From NCBI RefSeq assembly GCF_001438805.1, contig NZ_JQCF01000002.1, positions 62,001 to 126,000 of the forward strand: a stretch of 64,000 nucleotides of DNA, written 5' to 3'. A program made the translations under genes and the position numbers. The stretch comes from Companilactobacillus kimchiensis. GTDB lineage: Bacteria > Bacillota > Bacilli > Lactobacillales > Lactobacillaceae. Shown piece after piece: positions 30,859-40,337 of this stretch (positions are counted from its first letter, which is position 1; each line of letters opens with the position of its first letter). The notes beneath the pieces were generated by a model. It did not search any database. It saw only the letters and a program-made list of their open reading frames with translations, and was not told where the DNA came from.

Positions 30859-31410
30859 ATGATCAAAAATTTATGGGTAACTGGATACCGCTCTTATGAG
30901 TTGGGTATTTTTAAAGATGATGACCCTAAAGTTAAAGTAATTCAAGGTTTTTTTGAACAAAGAATTATCAATTATGCTGAAGATGGCACTGAATGGATCT
31001 TAACAGGAGCCCAAATGGGCGTTGAACAAATTATCGGAAAAGCTGTACAAGAAGTTAAGAAAAAAGGCTATAATATTAAGCATGCAGTAATGTTGCCCTT
31101 TGATGAATTTGGTAATAAATGGAACGAAAACAATCAACGATTGTTAAATGTTTTTTTAAGAAATGCCGACTATGTCAACAAAACTTCCAATATGAGTTAT
31201 CATAATGCTAGGCAACTGCAAGATTGGCAGAATTTTATGCTAAAACATACTGATGGCGCCTTGATTTTTTATGACCCTGATAACGGTGGTAAACCAAAGT
31301 ATGATTATGAAGCAATGAAGTCCTATCAAGATCGAGGTAATGACTATCAATTAGAATTAATTGATTTTGATTCTATGCAAGATTTTGCTAATATGTTATA
31401 TGATAGTTAA
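30859..31410 (+). CDS. ypsA: YpsA family SLOG-domain protein (DUF1273), 183 aa
   Basis: The start LWVTGYRSYELGIF and the TGAQMGVEQIIGKA segment are the family's nucleotide-binding SLOG (Rossmann-like) features. In B. subtilis and S. aureus YpsA influences cell division; its ligand is not established. It lies 44 bp before gpsB, the conserved ypsA-gpsB order. The GGGGGAG site supports the ATG. Confidence 0.92.
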   Translation: MIKNLWVTGYRSYELGIFKDDDPKVKVIQGFFEQRIINYAEDGTEWILTGAQMGVEQIIGKAVQEVKKKGYNIKHAVMLPFDEFGNKWNENNQRLLNVFLRNADYVNKTSNMSYHNARQLQDWQNFMLKHTDGALIFYDPDNGGKPKYDYEAMKSYQDRGNDYQLELIDFDSMQDFANMLYDS

Positions 31411-31454
31411 GATATAAGATAAATCGACAATAATTAACACTGGGGTGTTTAGTA

Positions 31455-32141
31455 ATGAATAATATGAATGGAATGAATAATCAGCAAGTAAATGGTAATG
31501 GTAATGATTTTTCTTTGAATTATCAACCCAATGACATTTTGCAAAAAGAATTTAAAACTAAAATGCGTGGTTATGATCCTACTGAAGTTGATCAATTTTT
31601 GGATGGAATTATCAAGGACTACGAAACATTTTCCAATGAGATCAATGATTTGAAATCAGAGAATGAACGTTTGATGCAAGCCCGTAATGCTGGTGCAGGT
31701 AATACTGCCTCAAATTTTCAACAACCAAGACAACAAAATAATAGAATGAGACCTCAACAAAAGCCTACTACTAGTGCTACTGCTGAAGCTTCAACTAACT
31801 ATGATGTTTTAAGACGTATCTCAAATCTTGAAAAGCGTGTCTTTGGTCATGATTTCGCCAATGGTGTTCCTGACAATAATGAGGCTAAACAATTTGCCTC
31901 AGCTGTTGTACCTAATAACATGAATAACCATGATGGTATTGAGAGCGGTCATACTGAAATCAGTAGTCCCCGCATGAATCAACAAAACCAACAACAAAGA
32001 CCCATGAATAATGGGTTCAATAATCCTAATCAAAATCCTAACCAGAACCAAAATGGATTCCCACAAGGAAACCCTATGAACAATGGTTCGAATCAAAATC
32101 AAAATAATTTTAATAATAACAACAATTTCAATCAGTTTTAG
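31455..32141 (+). CDS. gpsB: GpsB-type DivIVA-domain cell-division protein with N/Q-rich tail, 228 aa
   Basis: GpsB links division and cell-wall synthesis by binding PBPs and membrane. The DivIVA-like coiled coil (about 24-78) includes the MRGYDPTEVDQFLDGI motif. The C-terminal trimerisation helix TNYDVLRRISNLEKRVFG is at about 114-131. Ordinary GpsB proteins end there at about 100-130 residues. Here some 97 further residues follow that are extremely rich in Asn, Gln, Pro and Gly, and the first 20 residues are also N/G-rich. The tail codons overlap the promoter area of rnpB. Confidence 0.9.
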   Translation: MNNMNGMNNQQVNGNGNDFSLNYQPNDILQKEFKTKMRGYDPTEVDQFLDGIIKDYETFSNEINDLKSENERLMQARNAGAGNTASNFQQPRQQNNRMRPQQKPTTSATAEASTNYDVLRRISNLEKRVFGHDFANGVPDNNEAKQFASAVVPNNMNNHDGIESGHTEISSPRMNQQNQQQRPMNNGFNNPNQNPNQNQNGFPQGNPMNNGSNQNQNNFNNNNNFNQF

Positions 32142-32143
32142 TG

Positions 32144-32149
32144 TATACT
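32144..32149 (+). promoter_or_regulatory. candidate -10 element of rnpB
   Basis: TATACT lies 8 bases before the inferred 5' end of RNase P RNA and 2 bases after the gpsB stop. Any -35 would be inside the gpsB tail and is not well conserved. Confidence 0.45.
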
Positions 32150-32156
32150 AGTTGAG

Positions 32157-32527
32157 TTGGTAAATTACGAGTAATCGCGGTCTAGTTATCTAGGCTGAGG
32201 AAAGTCCACGCCCGCGCGAGCTGAGAGGCTTGCAGTGTTTGTGCTTGGCCCAATAAGCCAAGGTACCTTTTGGTAACGGCAGTGAAAGCACTAAGGCTTC
32301 GGCTATGTGTTACTAGCTTGAAAGTGCCACAGAGACGTAGTATTGTGAGAAATTGCAATGGTGGAACGAGGTAAACCCCGCAAGCGGGCAACCCAAACTT
32401 TGGTAGGGGCGCTTCACAACGAGAAATGAATCTACTGTGAAGGCTTAATTGTAGATAGATGATTACTAACTGTATTAGGTGGCCAATCTAATACATGAAC
32501 AAAACGTGGCTTATAGGAATTTATCAA
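32157..32527 (+). ncRNA. rnpB: RNase P RNA (class B)
   Basis: The RNA component of RNase P, which matures tRNA 5' ends. Conserved blocks are GAGTAATCGC near the 5' end, GAGGAAAGTCCACGC, GAAAGTGCCACAGAGACG, GTGGAACGAGGTAAACCCC, AACCCAAACTTTGGTAGGGG, GTAGATAGATGA and AAAACGTGGCTTATAGG. The ends are set by the P1 helix, in which TTGGTAAATT at 32157 pairs with AATTTATCAA ending at 32527. The overall layout matches the Bacillus-type (B) fold. Position between gpsB and the THUMP methyltransferase is conserved in Firmicutes. Confidence 0.96.
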
Positions 32528-32534
32528 GGCAGAG

Positions 32535-32558
32535 GGACGACTTGTTCGTCCTTTTTTT
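32535..32558 (+). terminator. terminator of rnpB
   Basis: GGACGA/TCGTCC stem with a CTTGT loop is followed by seven T residues. Confidence 0.88.
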
Positions 32559-32589
32559 ATACAAAAAATTAAAACTCAAGAGGGGCAAT

Positions 32590-33711
32590 ATGAAATTAAT
32601 TGCGACTATGTCAAGCGGCTTTGAATCTGTAACCGCAAAAGAACTACAAAATTTGGGATACGAGACAAAGACCGAAAATGGTAAAGTCTATTTTGACGGT
32701 GAATTTGAAGATATTGCGAAAGCTAATCTTTGGTTGAGAAGTGCTGATCGTGTCAAGATTTTAATTGATACTTTCAAAGCAACTACTTTTGAAGAATTAT
32801 TTGATAAAGTTCATGAAATTCAATGGGACAAATGGTTACCATTGAACGCAGCTTTCCCAATTAAAGCTAGAACTGTCAAGTCACAATTGCATTCAGAACG
32901 TGATATTCAAGCCATCACCAAAAAAGCCATCGTTAATAAGATGGCTGATGTCTTCATGCGTCGTGGACGTTTACCTGAGACTGGCGCAACTTTTCAAATT
33001 GAAACTAGAATCCACAAAGATATCGTAGAAATAACCCTCGATACAACTGGTGAATCTCTTTACAAACGTGGTTACCGTATTGAACACGGTGCTGCTCCTT
33101 TGAAGGAAAACTTTGCGGCTGCAATGATCATGTTGACTGTTTGGCATCCCGAAGCTGATCCATTCATGGATCCAACAACTGGTTCTGGTACAATTGCAAT
33201 CGAAGCTGCTCGGATGGCTAAAAATATTGCTCCTGGTATCAAACGTCATTTTGCTTTTGAAGGTTTTGATTGGTTCGATAACCAAATCATCGATAATCTT
33301 AAAGAAGAAGCCGATGCTGGTGTTAAGGATATCGATTTAGATATTCGTGCTAGTGATATTGATGGCTCAATGATTGACGTTGCCAAACTTAATGCCCATG
33401 ATGCCGGTGTACTACACGATATTCAATTCAAACAAGTTGCTATTAAAGATTTGAAGATCGAAGGCGAGTACGGAACAATCATTTCCAACCCTCCTTATGG
33501 TCAACGTATGAGTGATATGGCTGGAGTTAGAAAATTATATAAAGAAATGGGAGAAGTCTTTTCAACTGCTCCCACATGGAATAAATATATTCTAACTAGT
33601 GATGTTGAATTCGAAAAAGCTTATGGCGAACTCGCAACTAAGAAACGTAAATTATATAATGGTTCATTAAGAACTGATCTTTATCAATACTGGGCTAAAA
33701 GAAAACACTAG
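32590..33711 (+). CDS. ypsC: THUMP-domain class I SAM-dependent rRNA methyltransferase (YpsC/RlmL-like), 373 aa
   Basis: The N-terminal ferredoxin-like/THUMP region (about 1-155) is followed by a Rossmann methyltransferase with DPTTGSGTIAIEAA (motif I) and ISNPPYGQRM, the N-P-P-Y motif of N6-adenine/N2-guanine methylases. The family is predicted to make m2G in 23S rRNA. ATG 32590 follows AGAGGGG; the longer frame opening at 32479 lies inside rnpB and is not the start. Its stop overlaps by 4 bases the end of the convergent corA gene. Confidence 0.92.
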   Translation: MKLIATMSSGFESVTAKELQNLGYETKTENGKVYFDGEFEDIAKANLWLRSADRVKILIDTFKATTFEELFDKVHEIQWDKWLPLNAAFPIKARTVKSQLHSERDIQAITKKAIVNKMADVFMRRGRLPETGATFQIETRIHKDIVEITLDTTGESLYKRGYRIEHGAAPLKENFAAAMIMLTVWHPEADPFMDPTTGSGTIAIEAARMAKNIAPGIKRHFAFEGFDWFDNQIIDNLKEEADAGVKDIDLDIRASDIDGSMIDVAKLNAHDAGVLHDIQFKQVAIKDLKIEGEYGTIISNPPYGQRMSDMAGVRKLYKEMGEVFSTAPTWNKYILTSDVEFEKAYGELATKKRKLYNGSLRTDLYQYWAKRKH

Positions 33712-34652
33712 AGACTGTCTCGACGGTGCAGATCCCAGAGGATGACTAAGATAATAAGTATGGTGATTATTAATGAAAAGACCCAGGACCACTGTTTATC
33801 AGCAACTGGCAATTTCATATTCATCCCATAAAAACCCGATACGATCGTGGGAATACTGAGAACAATTGTGTAAATTGTCAGTACTTTCATGGTCGTATTT
33901 GTTCGGTTGTTTAAAATATTGTTATAAGTATTAGAAATCCGATCAATAATATCGGAGCTTAAATCGGCCTGATTTTTGATTTGTTCAATTTCAATCAATG
34001 AATCATGCATGTGTTCACGTCCAACTTTAGTCAGATGCAATGGTTGAACGTTACCTGATGAGATCAATTCCAACTGTTTAATGACGGTAAAATTACCATT
34101 GATAGCAGTACCCATATAGGTGGTCAGGTCTTCTAAATCAGCTAAATCAAGAATCTGACTTTCTGAAGAGTGATGTTTTCTGATTGATTTTTGAATTTTA
34201 TTTCGTTTTACATCAGTTTCACTAAGCTGATCACTATAGTCACTGGATATCTGATCAAAAGTATTAAAAATATATTCCCAAGTTTCATTTTGAGAAGATT
34301 CTTTCAAATGAATTTTAGCAGCTAGGATATAGTCTTTAATATAATGTGTAGCATCATTGGTAAAGAGAAATAATTGATCATTTTTGATAGCGAAGGATAT
34401 TGGTAAAACCCGCTGTGAAATATCGGTAGTTTGATTATTTTCATTTTGAGCATTATAAACTATCAAATAAGTGTTGGTTATTTCATCGTATTCAAAACGG
34501 GCTCGTTCGTTTTCATCATCGGCATAATCGAGAATTTCATTGGTTAAGGCATATTTTTCAATTAGGGTGGTCCGGTCATCGTCATCCAAATCCTCAGTTG
34601 AATGGACATCAATCAACTTTACGCTCTTGTTTAATACTATTTCATTAATCAT
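33708..34652 (-). CDS. corA: CorA family divalent cation (Mg2+/Co2+) transporter, 314 aa
   Basis: The long cytoplasmic N-terminal domain (about 1-245) is followed by two C-terminal membrane helices. The first ends with the family hallmark YGMNM (GMN selectivity motif) and the second is followed by a basic WDLHRRDSL tail. It forms a pentameric channel for Mg2+ uptake. GAGGAG lies before the ATG. Ion choice (Mg2+, Co2+ or Zn2+ efflux as in ZntB) is not fixed by the motif alone. Confidence 0.93.
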   Translation of the reverse strand: MINEIVLNKSVKLIDVHSTEDLDDDDRTTLIEKYALTNEILDYADDENERARFEYDEITNTYLIVYNAQNENNQTTDISQRVLPISFAIKNDQLFLFTNDATHYIKDYILAAKIHLKESSQNETWEYIFNTFDQISSDYSDQLSETDVKRNKIQKSIRKHHSSESQILDLADLEDLTTYMGTAINGNFTVIKQLELISSGNVQPLHLTKVGREHMHDSLIEIEQIKNQADLSSDIIDRISNTYNNILNNRTNTTMKVLTIYTIVLSIPTIVSGFYGMNMKLPVADKQWSWVFSLIITILIILVILWDLHRRDSL

Positions 34653-34690
34653 TTTTTATCTCCTCATTAGGGATAATCATACCAAAAATA

Positions 34691-34730
34691 AAAAATGGGT
34701 CGAGAATTATTTTTCTCGGCTCATTTTTAT
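34691..34730. terminator. terminator of lplA (minus strand), possibly bidirectional
   Basis: AAAAATGGGTCGAGAA pairs with TTCTCGGCTCATTTTT through two wobbles. It lies 16 bases beyond the lplA stop and before corA. Confidence 0.75.
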
Positions 34731-34745
34731 TTGTAAAAATTCAAG

Positions 34746-35759
34746 TTAGGGAGTGAATAATTTGCCTAATTCTTTTTCTGGAATACCTTTGAAATAGTCG
34801 TCTAGATTAAATTGATTTAAAACCTTTAATATTTCATCACGATCGAATTTAACATTCAATAGTTTTTGTTTAATATCATTAACATCTTTCATACCAAAGA
34901 AATCACCATAGATTTCAATATTGCCAACTTTACCGTTCTCAATATTATAACGAATATCAACAGTTCCCATATCGAAATGTTTTCTTTGTTTAGCAGTAAA
35001 AGCAGGGGATTTACCATAGACCCAATCCCAATTGTAATAATATTGTTCTTTGATCTTATCAATTTTTGCTTGTTCAGCTGCTGAAACGACATATTCATGA
35101 TCTTTAATCTCATCCAAGCTATTTGCATGGAATAATTCTAAGAGTAATTTGTCACGAAAACCTTCAGTATCCAAATTTTGATATTCAGGAGCTAAATAAG
35201 GACGTAAATTAGTTACCCGACTACGAATCGACTTAATACCCTTTGAGGCGATCTTATCCTTTTGTACGTGTAATGCTTTAGTTAGAACATCAAGATCAAC
35301 ATCAAGTGAAAGAGTTCCATGAGAGAATGTTTTACCATTTCTAGAATACATGGCATTACCGGAGAATTTCTTCCCATCAACTAAAAGATCATTTCGACCG
35401 GATACTTCTGCGGTAGTGGCGCCCATTTTATGAAGTGCATCAATAATCGGTTGGGTAAATGATTTAAAATCACCAAAATTCTTATCGTCTGAATCAACCA
35501 TAAAACTGAAGCAGAGATTACCAAGGTCTTGATAGACTGCACCACCACCAGAAATACGACGAGTTACAGTAATATTATTATCTTTAATATAATCGCTGTT
35601 TATTTCTTCAATAGTATTTTGATTTCGACCAACGATGATACATGGTTTTTCAATATAAAAGAGCACTAATGGTTCATCGAATTCAACATTATTCATCAAA
35701 TATTGTTCTGTGGCTAGGTTATCACGAATATCGCGATCTTTCATTACAACGTAATACAT
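34746..35759 (-). CDS. lplA: lipoate-protein ligase A, 337 aa
   Basis: It activates lipoate with ATP and attaches it to E2 or GcvH-type proteins. The lipoyl-binding signature RRISGGGAVYQDLGNLCFSF is clear, as is VGRNQNTIEEIN upstream and GRNDLLVDGKKFSGNA (catalytic Lys). The C-terminal accessory domain (about 250-337) is present, as in LplA-type full-length ligases. GGAGG precedes the ATG. No lipoylated enzyme complex is encoded in the window. Confidence 0.94.
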   Translation of the reverse strand: MYYVVMKDRDIRDNLATEQYLMNNVEFDEPLVLFYIEKPCIIVGRNQNTIEEINSDYIKDNNITVTRRISGGGAVYQDLGNLCFSFMVDSDDKNFGDFKSFTQPIIDALHKMGATTAEVSGRNDLLVDGKKFSGNAMYSRNGKTFSHGTLSLDVDLDVLTKALHVQKDKIASKGIKSIRSRVTNLRPYLAPEYQNLDTEGFRDKLLLELFHANSLDEIKDHEYVVSAAEQAKIDKIKEQYYYNWDWVYGKSPAFTAKQRKHFDMGTVDIRYNIENGKVGNIEIYGDFFGMKDVNDIKQKLLNVKFDRDEILKVLNQFNLDDYFKGIPEKELGKLFTP

Positions 35760-35823
35760 AAGAAAACCTCCTCAAGTGAATTGAAAACGTTTTTATCGTA
35801 GCACAATTTAGAAAATTCAGAAA

Positions 35824-36228
35824 CTATTTATGACCGTGCGTTCGCAAATTCAACATTTTTTGATGGACCAACGCATGTGCCGCCCGATTATCCTTGTCAG
35901 CAATGTGTTTAGCAAAATAACTTGGAAAACTCTGTAATTCCGTTAATATTTCGTCTAATATCGGTTGATAATGTTTAGAATAATTTTTATCCAAACTATC
36001 AATGACAATTTGGCTATCTGAATGAATGAGAATAATCTCATCATTCCAGTTATTTTCTATAATTTTTTGTAAAGCAATTTTTAATGCCAAGAACTCTAAG
36101 TAGTGATTGTCTTGATTATTTTGAGGAATGGCCTCTTTATAAATTTGATTATTAAGCTTTATTACATAGGAAACAACGGCTAGATTTAAATTAGTATTTA
36201 ATCCAGCATCGGTGTACAATTTAATCAT
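35824..36228 (-). CDS. RNase H-fold protein (reverse-transcriptase-like RNase HI family), 134 aa
   Basis: The order of acidic residues fits RNase HI: Asp in KLYTDAGLN, Glu in LEFLALKIAL, Asp in IHSDSQIVIDSL, and Asp in HIADKDNRAAHAL. It is a short form without a hybrid-binding domain, like B. subtilis YpeP/YpdQ, which lack typical RNase H activity. Only 27 bases separate its start from the divergent ebsA start, so one or both promoters lie inside a neighbouring coding region. A similar pairing with ebsA occurs in other Lactobacillales. Confidence 0.85.
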   Translation of the reverse strand: MIKLYTDAGLNTNLNLAVVSYVIKLNNQIYKEAIPQNNQDNHYLEFLALKIALQKIIENNWNDEIILIHSDSQIVIDSLDKNYSKHYQPILDEILTELQSFPSYFAKHIADKDNRAAHALVHQKMLNLRTHGHK

Positions 36229-36255
36229 ATTATTTTGAACCTTTCAGGAGAAATT

Positions 36256-36654
36256 ATGTCAAAGAAACATTTTGTTCAACCAGCTGGCGCATGGGGAATT
36301 ATCATGTGGTCGATTGCGTTAAGTCTTGCATGTTTGGGAATTATTTTACAACTGGAGATCATGTCGTTCAGTTTCATTCCTTTTTTAATTTGGATCATTG
36401 ATGCAATCTATGTTTTTTATATTATCGCTAACTCTTGGGTTAGGATAACAGAAGGCCAAGTGATCATCAAAGAACCATATTATAAAACACGTGTTTTCAA
36501 AAACACGAATGTAAGTATTAAGGCGAATAATAAATGGACAATGGAATTCGATTTTAGTAATCGTGATTTCTTCCCATTTAAGGTTACTTCTACAAAGGGA
36601 ATTTTAAATATAATTAAAAAAGAAGCAGGTGAAAGCAATGTCATTTCCAAGTGA
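36256..36654 (+). CDS. ebsA: EbsA family membrane protein, 132 aa
   Basis: Two closely spaced membrane segments (about 13-35 and 41-61) are followed by a soluble beta-rich tail. The start [18 protein letters not shown] resembles EbsA of Enterococcus and lactobacilli, a protein linked to cell-surface/aggregation substance phenotypes whose biochemical role is unknown. ATG 36256 has AGGAG 5 bases upstream; the earlier TTG would swallow this site. The 3' end overlaps the start of fhs by 17 bases. Confidence 0.82.
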   Translation: MSKKHFVQPAGAWGIIMWSIALSLACLGIILQLEIMSFSFIPFLIWIIDAIYVFYIIANSWVRITEGQVIIKEPYYKTRVFKNTNVSIKANNKWTMEFDFSNRDFFPFKVTSTKGILNIIKKEAGESNVISK

Positions 36655-38323
36655 TATCGAAATTGCTCAAATAAACGAGCACGATAATATGAAAAATATT
36701 AACGAAATTGCTAACAAGATTGGTTTAACACCAGATGATATTGAACCATATGGTCATTATAAAGCTAAGTTCTCTGGTCGTAGTATTACTAAGACTATGG
36801 ACGAAAATGACGATGGTAAATTAATTCTTGTTACTTCGATCAATCCAACTCCAGCAGGTGAGGGTAAGTCTACCGTTGCGATTGGTTTGGCAGATTCTTT
36901 ACAATCTCTCGGTAAAAAGACTGTTTTAGCTTTACGTGAACCTTCACTAGGTCCTGTTATGGGAATGAAAGGCGGTGCTACTGGTGGTGGATTCGCCCAA
37001 GTTGTCCCAATGGAAGATATCAATCTTCATTTTACAGGGGATATGCATGCCCTAACTAGTGCTATTAATACTTTGGCTGCTTTGATCGATAATCATATTC
37101 ACCAGGGTAATGCCTTAAACATTGATACCAGAAGAATTGTTTGGAAACGTGCTTTGGACATTAATGACCGTGCTTTAAGAAATATCGTTATTGGTTTAGG
37201 TGGACCATTTAATTCTGTTCCTCGTGAAGAACATTTTGAAATTACCGTTGCCAGTGAATTAATGGCGGTCCTTTGTTTGGCACAAGATATTGATGACTTG
37301 AAAGAACGTATTTCTAGTATCTTAATTGCTTATACATATGATAAAAAGCCTATTTTTGTTCGTGACTTACATGTTGAGGGTGCTATCACTGTTCTTTTAA
37401 AGGATGCCTTGAAGCCTAACTTAGTTCAAACGCTTGAAAATACTCCAGCCATTATCCACGGTGGTCCATTTGCTAATATTGCGCATGGATGTAACAGTAT
37501 CTTAGCTACTAAATTAGCTATGAAACTTGGTGACTATGCTGTCACTGAAGCAGGCTTTGGTGCTGACCTTGGTGGTGAAAAATTCTTGGACATCGTGACT
37601 CCTAAGCTCAACCACGCACCCAATGCAATTGTAATTGTTGCAACCGTCAGGGCTTTGAAATATAACGGTGGTCAAATATTAGCTGATATTCAAAACGAAG
37701 ACTTGAACGCTCTAAACCTTGGTTTTAAAAACTTAAAACGTCATATTCATAACATGCGCTATTATCATATTCCTGTTGTAGTTGCGATCAACAAATTCGC
37801 TACTGATACTAATAATGAAATTAAACTATTGACGAATCTCTGTGATGAAGTCGGTGTTGACGTTCAATTAGCTGAAATTCATCATAATGGTAGTAAAGGT
37901 GGTCAAGCTTTGGCTAAAGCTGTTATCAAAGCAACTGAAAAAGAAGCTAACTACACTCGTCTATACGAGGATGAAGAAACAACTGAGGCTAAGATTGCTA
38001 CAATTGCTTCTGAAATTTATGGTGCTAACAATGTTGAATACAGCAAAAAGGCTCGTAATCAACTTAAACTTTTGAAAGACAATGCTTGGGACGATTTACC
38101 AGTTTGTATCGCTAAGACCCAATACTCATTGAGTGATGATTCTAAAAGACTTGGTTCACCACGTGACTTCACACTTCATGTAACTGATATTGTACCTAAG
38201 CTAGGAGCCGGTTTTGTCGTCGTGTTAACTGGTAATGTAATGACTATGCCAGGATTACCTAAGAAACCAGCCGCTTTAGGAATGGACGTTGATAATGAGG
38301 GAACTATTGGAGGACTATTCTAG
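36638..38323 (+). CDS. fhs: formate-tetrahydrofolate ligase, 561 aa
   Basis: It makes 10-formyl-tetrahydrofolate from formate, THF and ATP for purine and fMet synthesis. The P-loop [14 protein letters not shown] is present near residue 70, followed by [20 protein letters not shown] and [13 protein letters not shown]. Length (about 555) is normal. I chose ATG 36638 because AGGTGA lies 5 bases upstream. The stop codon TAG shares its last base with the GTG start of lspA. Confidence 0.97.
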   Translation: MSFPSDIEIAQINEHDNMKNINEIANKIGLTPDDIEPYGHYKAKFSGRSITKTMDENDDGKLILVTSINPTPAGEGKSTVAIGLADSLQSLGKKTVLALREPSLGPVMGMKGGATGGGFAQVVPMEDINLHFTGDMHALTSAINTLAALIDNHIHQGNALNIDTRRIVWKRALDINDRALRNIVIGLGGPFNSVPREEHFEITVASELMAVLCLAQDIDDLKERISSILIAYTYDKKPIFVRDLHVEGAITVLLKDALKPNLVQTLENTPAIIHGGPFANIAHGCNSILATKLAMKLGDYAVTEAGFGADLGGEKFLDIVTPKLNHAPNAIVIVATVRALKYNGGQILADIQNEDLNALNLGFKNLKRHIHNMRYYHIPVVVAINKFATDTNNEIKLLTNLCDEVGVDVQLAEIHHNGSKGGQALAKAVIKATEKEANYTRLYEDEETTEAKIATIASEIYGANNVEYSKKARNQLKLLKDNAWDDLPVCIAKTQYSLSDDSKRLGSPRDFTLHVTDIVPKLGAGFVVVLTGNVMTMPGLPKKPAALGMDVDNEGTIGGLF

Positions 38324-38787
38324 TGCAGTTGATTTATTGGCTGCTCTTTGCAGTTCTAGTTGTTGGTGATCAGAGTCTTAAATATTATGTAACTAATAAT
38401 ATTGCTACAATGAGTGTCCATGACTTCATTCCCGGTATTTTGTCAATTACGCATATTACAAATACTGGTGCCGCTTGGAGTATGCTAGAGGGAAAGATGT
38501 TGTTCTTCTATCTAGTTACAATCATTGCTGTAGTTGTTTTAGTATATTTATTTGTTAAAGCTGATAAAAAAGATTATCTTTATCGATTTTCTTTGATATT
38601 CTTATTAGCGGGGACAGTTGGTAATGCTATCGATCGTTTTACCAGACATTTTGTTGTTGACATGTTTAATCTCGATTTCATCAACTTCCCAATCTTTAAT
38701 CTGGCCGATACTTATATTACCATTGGCGTAGTATTAATTATCGGATCCTTGATTATTCAATTAGCAGGTGAGAAAAATAATAAATAA
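38323..38787 (+). CDS. lspA: lipoprotein signal peptidase (SPase II), 154 aa
   Basis: It cleaves prolipoprotein signal peptides after lipidation. Four membrane segments are visible. The catalytic Asp residues are in GNAIDRFTRHFVVDMF and FNLADTYITIG. The start is GTG 38323, overlapping the fhs stop by one base (TAGTG), with GGAGG about 10 bases upstream. The lspA-rluD-pyr order is widespread in Firmicutes. Confidence 0.96.
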   Translation: MQLIYWLLFAVLVVGDQSLKYYVTNNIATMSVHDFIPGILSITHITNTGAAWSMLEGKMLFFYLVTIIAVVVLVYLFVKADKKDYLYRFSLIFLLAGTVGNAIDRFTRHFVVDMFNLDFINFPIFNLADTYITIGVVLIIGSLIIQLAGEKNNK

Positions 38788-39682
38788 TTCTTTTGATTTA
38801 GAATATAATGAAACAAAAAAAGGACGTTTAGATGCCTTTGTCAGTGAGCAGGTCGAGGAATTGACTAGATCTCAAGTTCAAAATTTTATTAAAGATGGTG
38901 CCATTTTGGTTAATGGTCAAGCAGTCAGTAAGAATGGCTATAAATTAACTACTGGTGATAAGATTCTTGTGAATGTTCCTGAAGAGAAACCTATCAAAGC
39001 AATTCCAGAGAATATTCCTATTGAAGTTGTTTATGAAGATGACGATGTTATTGTCGTTAATAAACCACAAGGGATGGTAGTGCATCCGGCTGCCGGTCAT
39101 CCAGATAAAACTTTGGTCAATGCCATTCTTTATCACTGTCAGATTAACGATGACGATGTTATTCGACCAGGTATCGTTCACCGAATCGACAAGGATACCT
39201 CTGGACTTTTGATGATAGCTAAAAATAATTTAGCTAAACAATCATTGATGAAGCAGCTAAAGGAAAAAAGTAATCTCCGTGAATATTTAGCAATCGTTCA
39301 TGGAAACTTCAAAGAAAAATCTGGTAAAATCACAGCTCCATTGGCTCGATCAAAAAATGACCGAAAGAAACAAGCTGTCGTTGAAGGTGGTCGCCATGCT
39401 GTGACTCATTTTACAGTTTTAGAACAATTTGAAAATTACTCGCTCCTTAAGTTGAAGCTAGAAACAGGTCGGACACATCAAATTAGAGTTCATATGCAAT
39501 ACATCGGACATCCAGTTGCTGGAGATCCCCTATATGGACCTAAACACACATTACCCGGTAAGGGACAATTCTTGCATGCAGAAACCTTAGGTTTTGAACA
39601 TCCTCGAACTCATAAGTGGATGGAGTTCTCAGTTGAACCACCTAAGAATTTTCAGGATACTTTGACACATTTACGTCATTGA
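38768..39682 (+). CDS. rluD: RluD-type ribosomal large-subunit pseudouridine synthase, 304 aa
   Basis: The N-terminal S4 RNA-binding domain (about 15-75) is followed by the synthase domain with the catalytic Asp in PGIVHRIDKDTSGLLM. Later blocks LETGRTHQIRVHM and GDPLYGP are family signatures. The GTG at 38768 overlaps lspA by 20 bases. The best ribosome-binding sequence, AGGTGAG, overlaps that GTG itself and there is no other in-frame ATG/GTG/TTG before the S4 domain, so the true start is somewhat uncertain. Confidence 0.94.
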   Translation: MRKIINNSFDLEYNETKKGRLDAFVSEQVEELTRSQVQNFIKDGAILVNGQAVSKNGYKLTTGDKILVNVPEEKPIKAIPENIPIEVVYEDDDVIVVNKPQGMVVHPAAGHPDKTLVNAILYHCQINDDDVIRPGIVHRIDKDTSGLLMIAKNNLAKQSLMKQLKEKSNLREYLAIVHGNFKEKSGKITAPLARSKNDRKKQAVVEGGRHAVTHFTVLEQFENYSLLKLKLETGRTHQIRVHMQYIGHPVAGDPLYGPKHTLPGKGQFLHAETLGFEHPRTHKWMEFSVEPPKNFQDTLTHLRH

Positions 39683-39705
39683 CACGTCTAAAGTCGTGCT
39701 ATAAT
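39679..39705 (+). promoter_or_regulatory. candidate pyrR promoter
   Basis: TTGACA (39679-39684) and TATAAT (39700-39705) are both consensus hexamers, spaced by 15 bases, shorter than the usual 17. They overlap the end of rluD. Transcripts from here must pass the terminator at 39742 to reach pyrR. Confidence 0.55.
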
Positions 39706-39741
39706 CTAAAAATAGAATTGTGTGCGATTATAAAAAAAGTT

Positions 39742-39768
39742 AAGCACTCACTTTGTGAGTGCTTTTTT
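39742..39768 (+). terminator. intrinsic terminator/attenuator in front of pyrR
   Basis: AAGCACTCAC pairs with GTGAGTGCTT around TTT and is followed by six T. It can end the lspA-rluD transcript. Because a good promoter lies just upstream, it may also attenuate pyrR-carA-like-carB-like expression. The classical PyrR-binding anti-antiterminator sequence is not evident. Confidence 0.8.
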
Positions 39769-39784
39769 GAAAGTAGGGAATATT

Positions 39785-40312
39785 ATGGCTAAAGAAATTA
39801 TTGATGGTCAAACAATGACTCGAGCTTTGACTCGTATCACTTACGAAATTATTGAAAGAAACAAGGGAATTGAGGATCTTGTTTTGGTAGGTATTAAAAC
39901 ACGTGGAGTTTTTGTGGCACATCGGATCGAATCTCGCTTAAAACAATTAGAAAATATCAGTATCCCCGTTGCTGAATTGGATATTACACCTTATCGTGAT
40001 GATCAAACACATGATGAAACAGATATTTCTAAAATAAAAGCGGAACCATTAGATATTGATATAAATGATAAACATGTTATTTTGACAGACGATGTTTTAT
40101 ATACTGGTAGAACCATTCGCGCTGCCATGGATGCTTTGATGAGTGCTGGACGTCCTAAGAAAATTTCTTTAGCTGTATTGGTCGATCGTGGACATCGTGA
40201 GTTACCAATCAGAGCCGACTTCGTTGGTAAAAATATCCCAACTTCTCAAAAAGAAAAGATCAAAGTATCAATGAAAGAAATCGATGGGGAAGACAAAATC
40301 GAAATCGAATAA
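39785..40312 (+). CDS. pyrR: PyrR bifunctional pyrimidine regulator/uracil phosphoribosyltransferase, 175 aa
   Basis: The phosphoribosyltransferase fold is intact, with the PRPP motif [20 protein letters not shown], the start [16 protein letters not shown] and [20 protein letters not shown]. In Bacillus it binds pyr mRNA in response to UMP. ATG 39785 is preceded by AGGGA. It is followed after 25 bases by a CarA-like gene but not by pyrB, pyrC, pyrD, pyrF or pyrE, which follow pyrR in many relatives. Confidence 0.94.
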   Translation: MAKEIIDGQTMTRALTRITYEIIERNKGIEDLVLVGIKTRGVFVAHRIESRLKQLENISIPVAELDITPYRDDQTHDETDISKIKAEPLDIDINDKHVILTDDVLYTGRTIRAAMDALMSAGRPKKISLAVLVDRGHRELPIRADFVGKNIPTSQKEKIKVSMKEIDGEDKIEIE

Positions 40313-40337
40313 TTAATATTTTGAGGAGTTGCTGTAG

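Noticed and set aside
32182-32391. 69-codon minus-strand frame
   Set aside because: It lies entirely inside RNase P RNA.
39706-39784. PyrR-binding anti-antiterminator in the pyrR leader
   Set aside because: The consensus binding loop was not found; only a terminator hairpin and a promoter can be supported.
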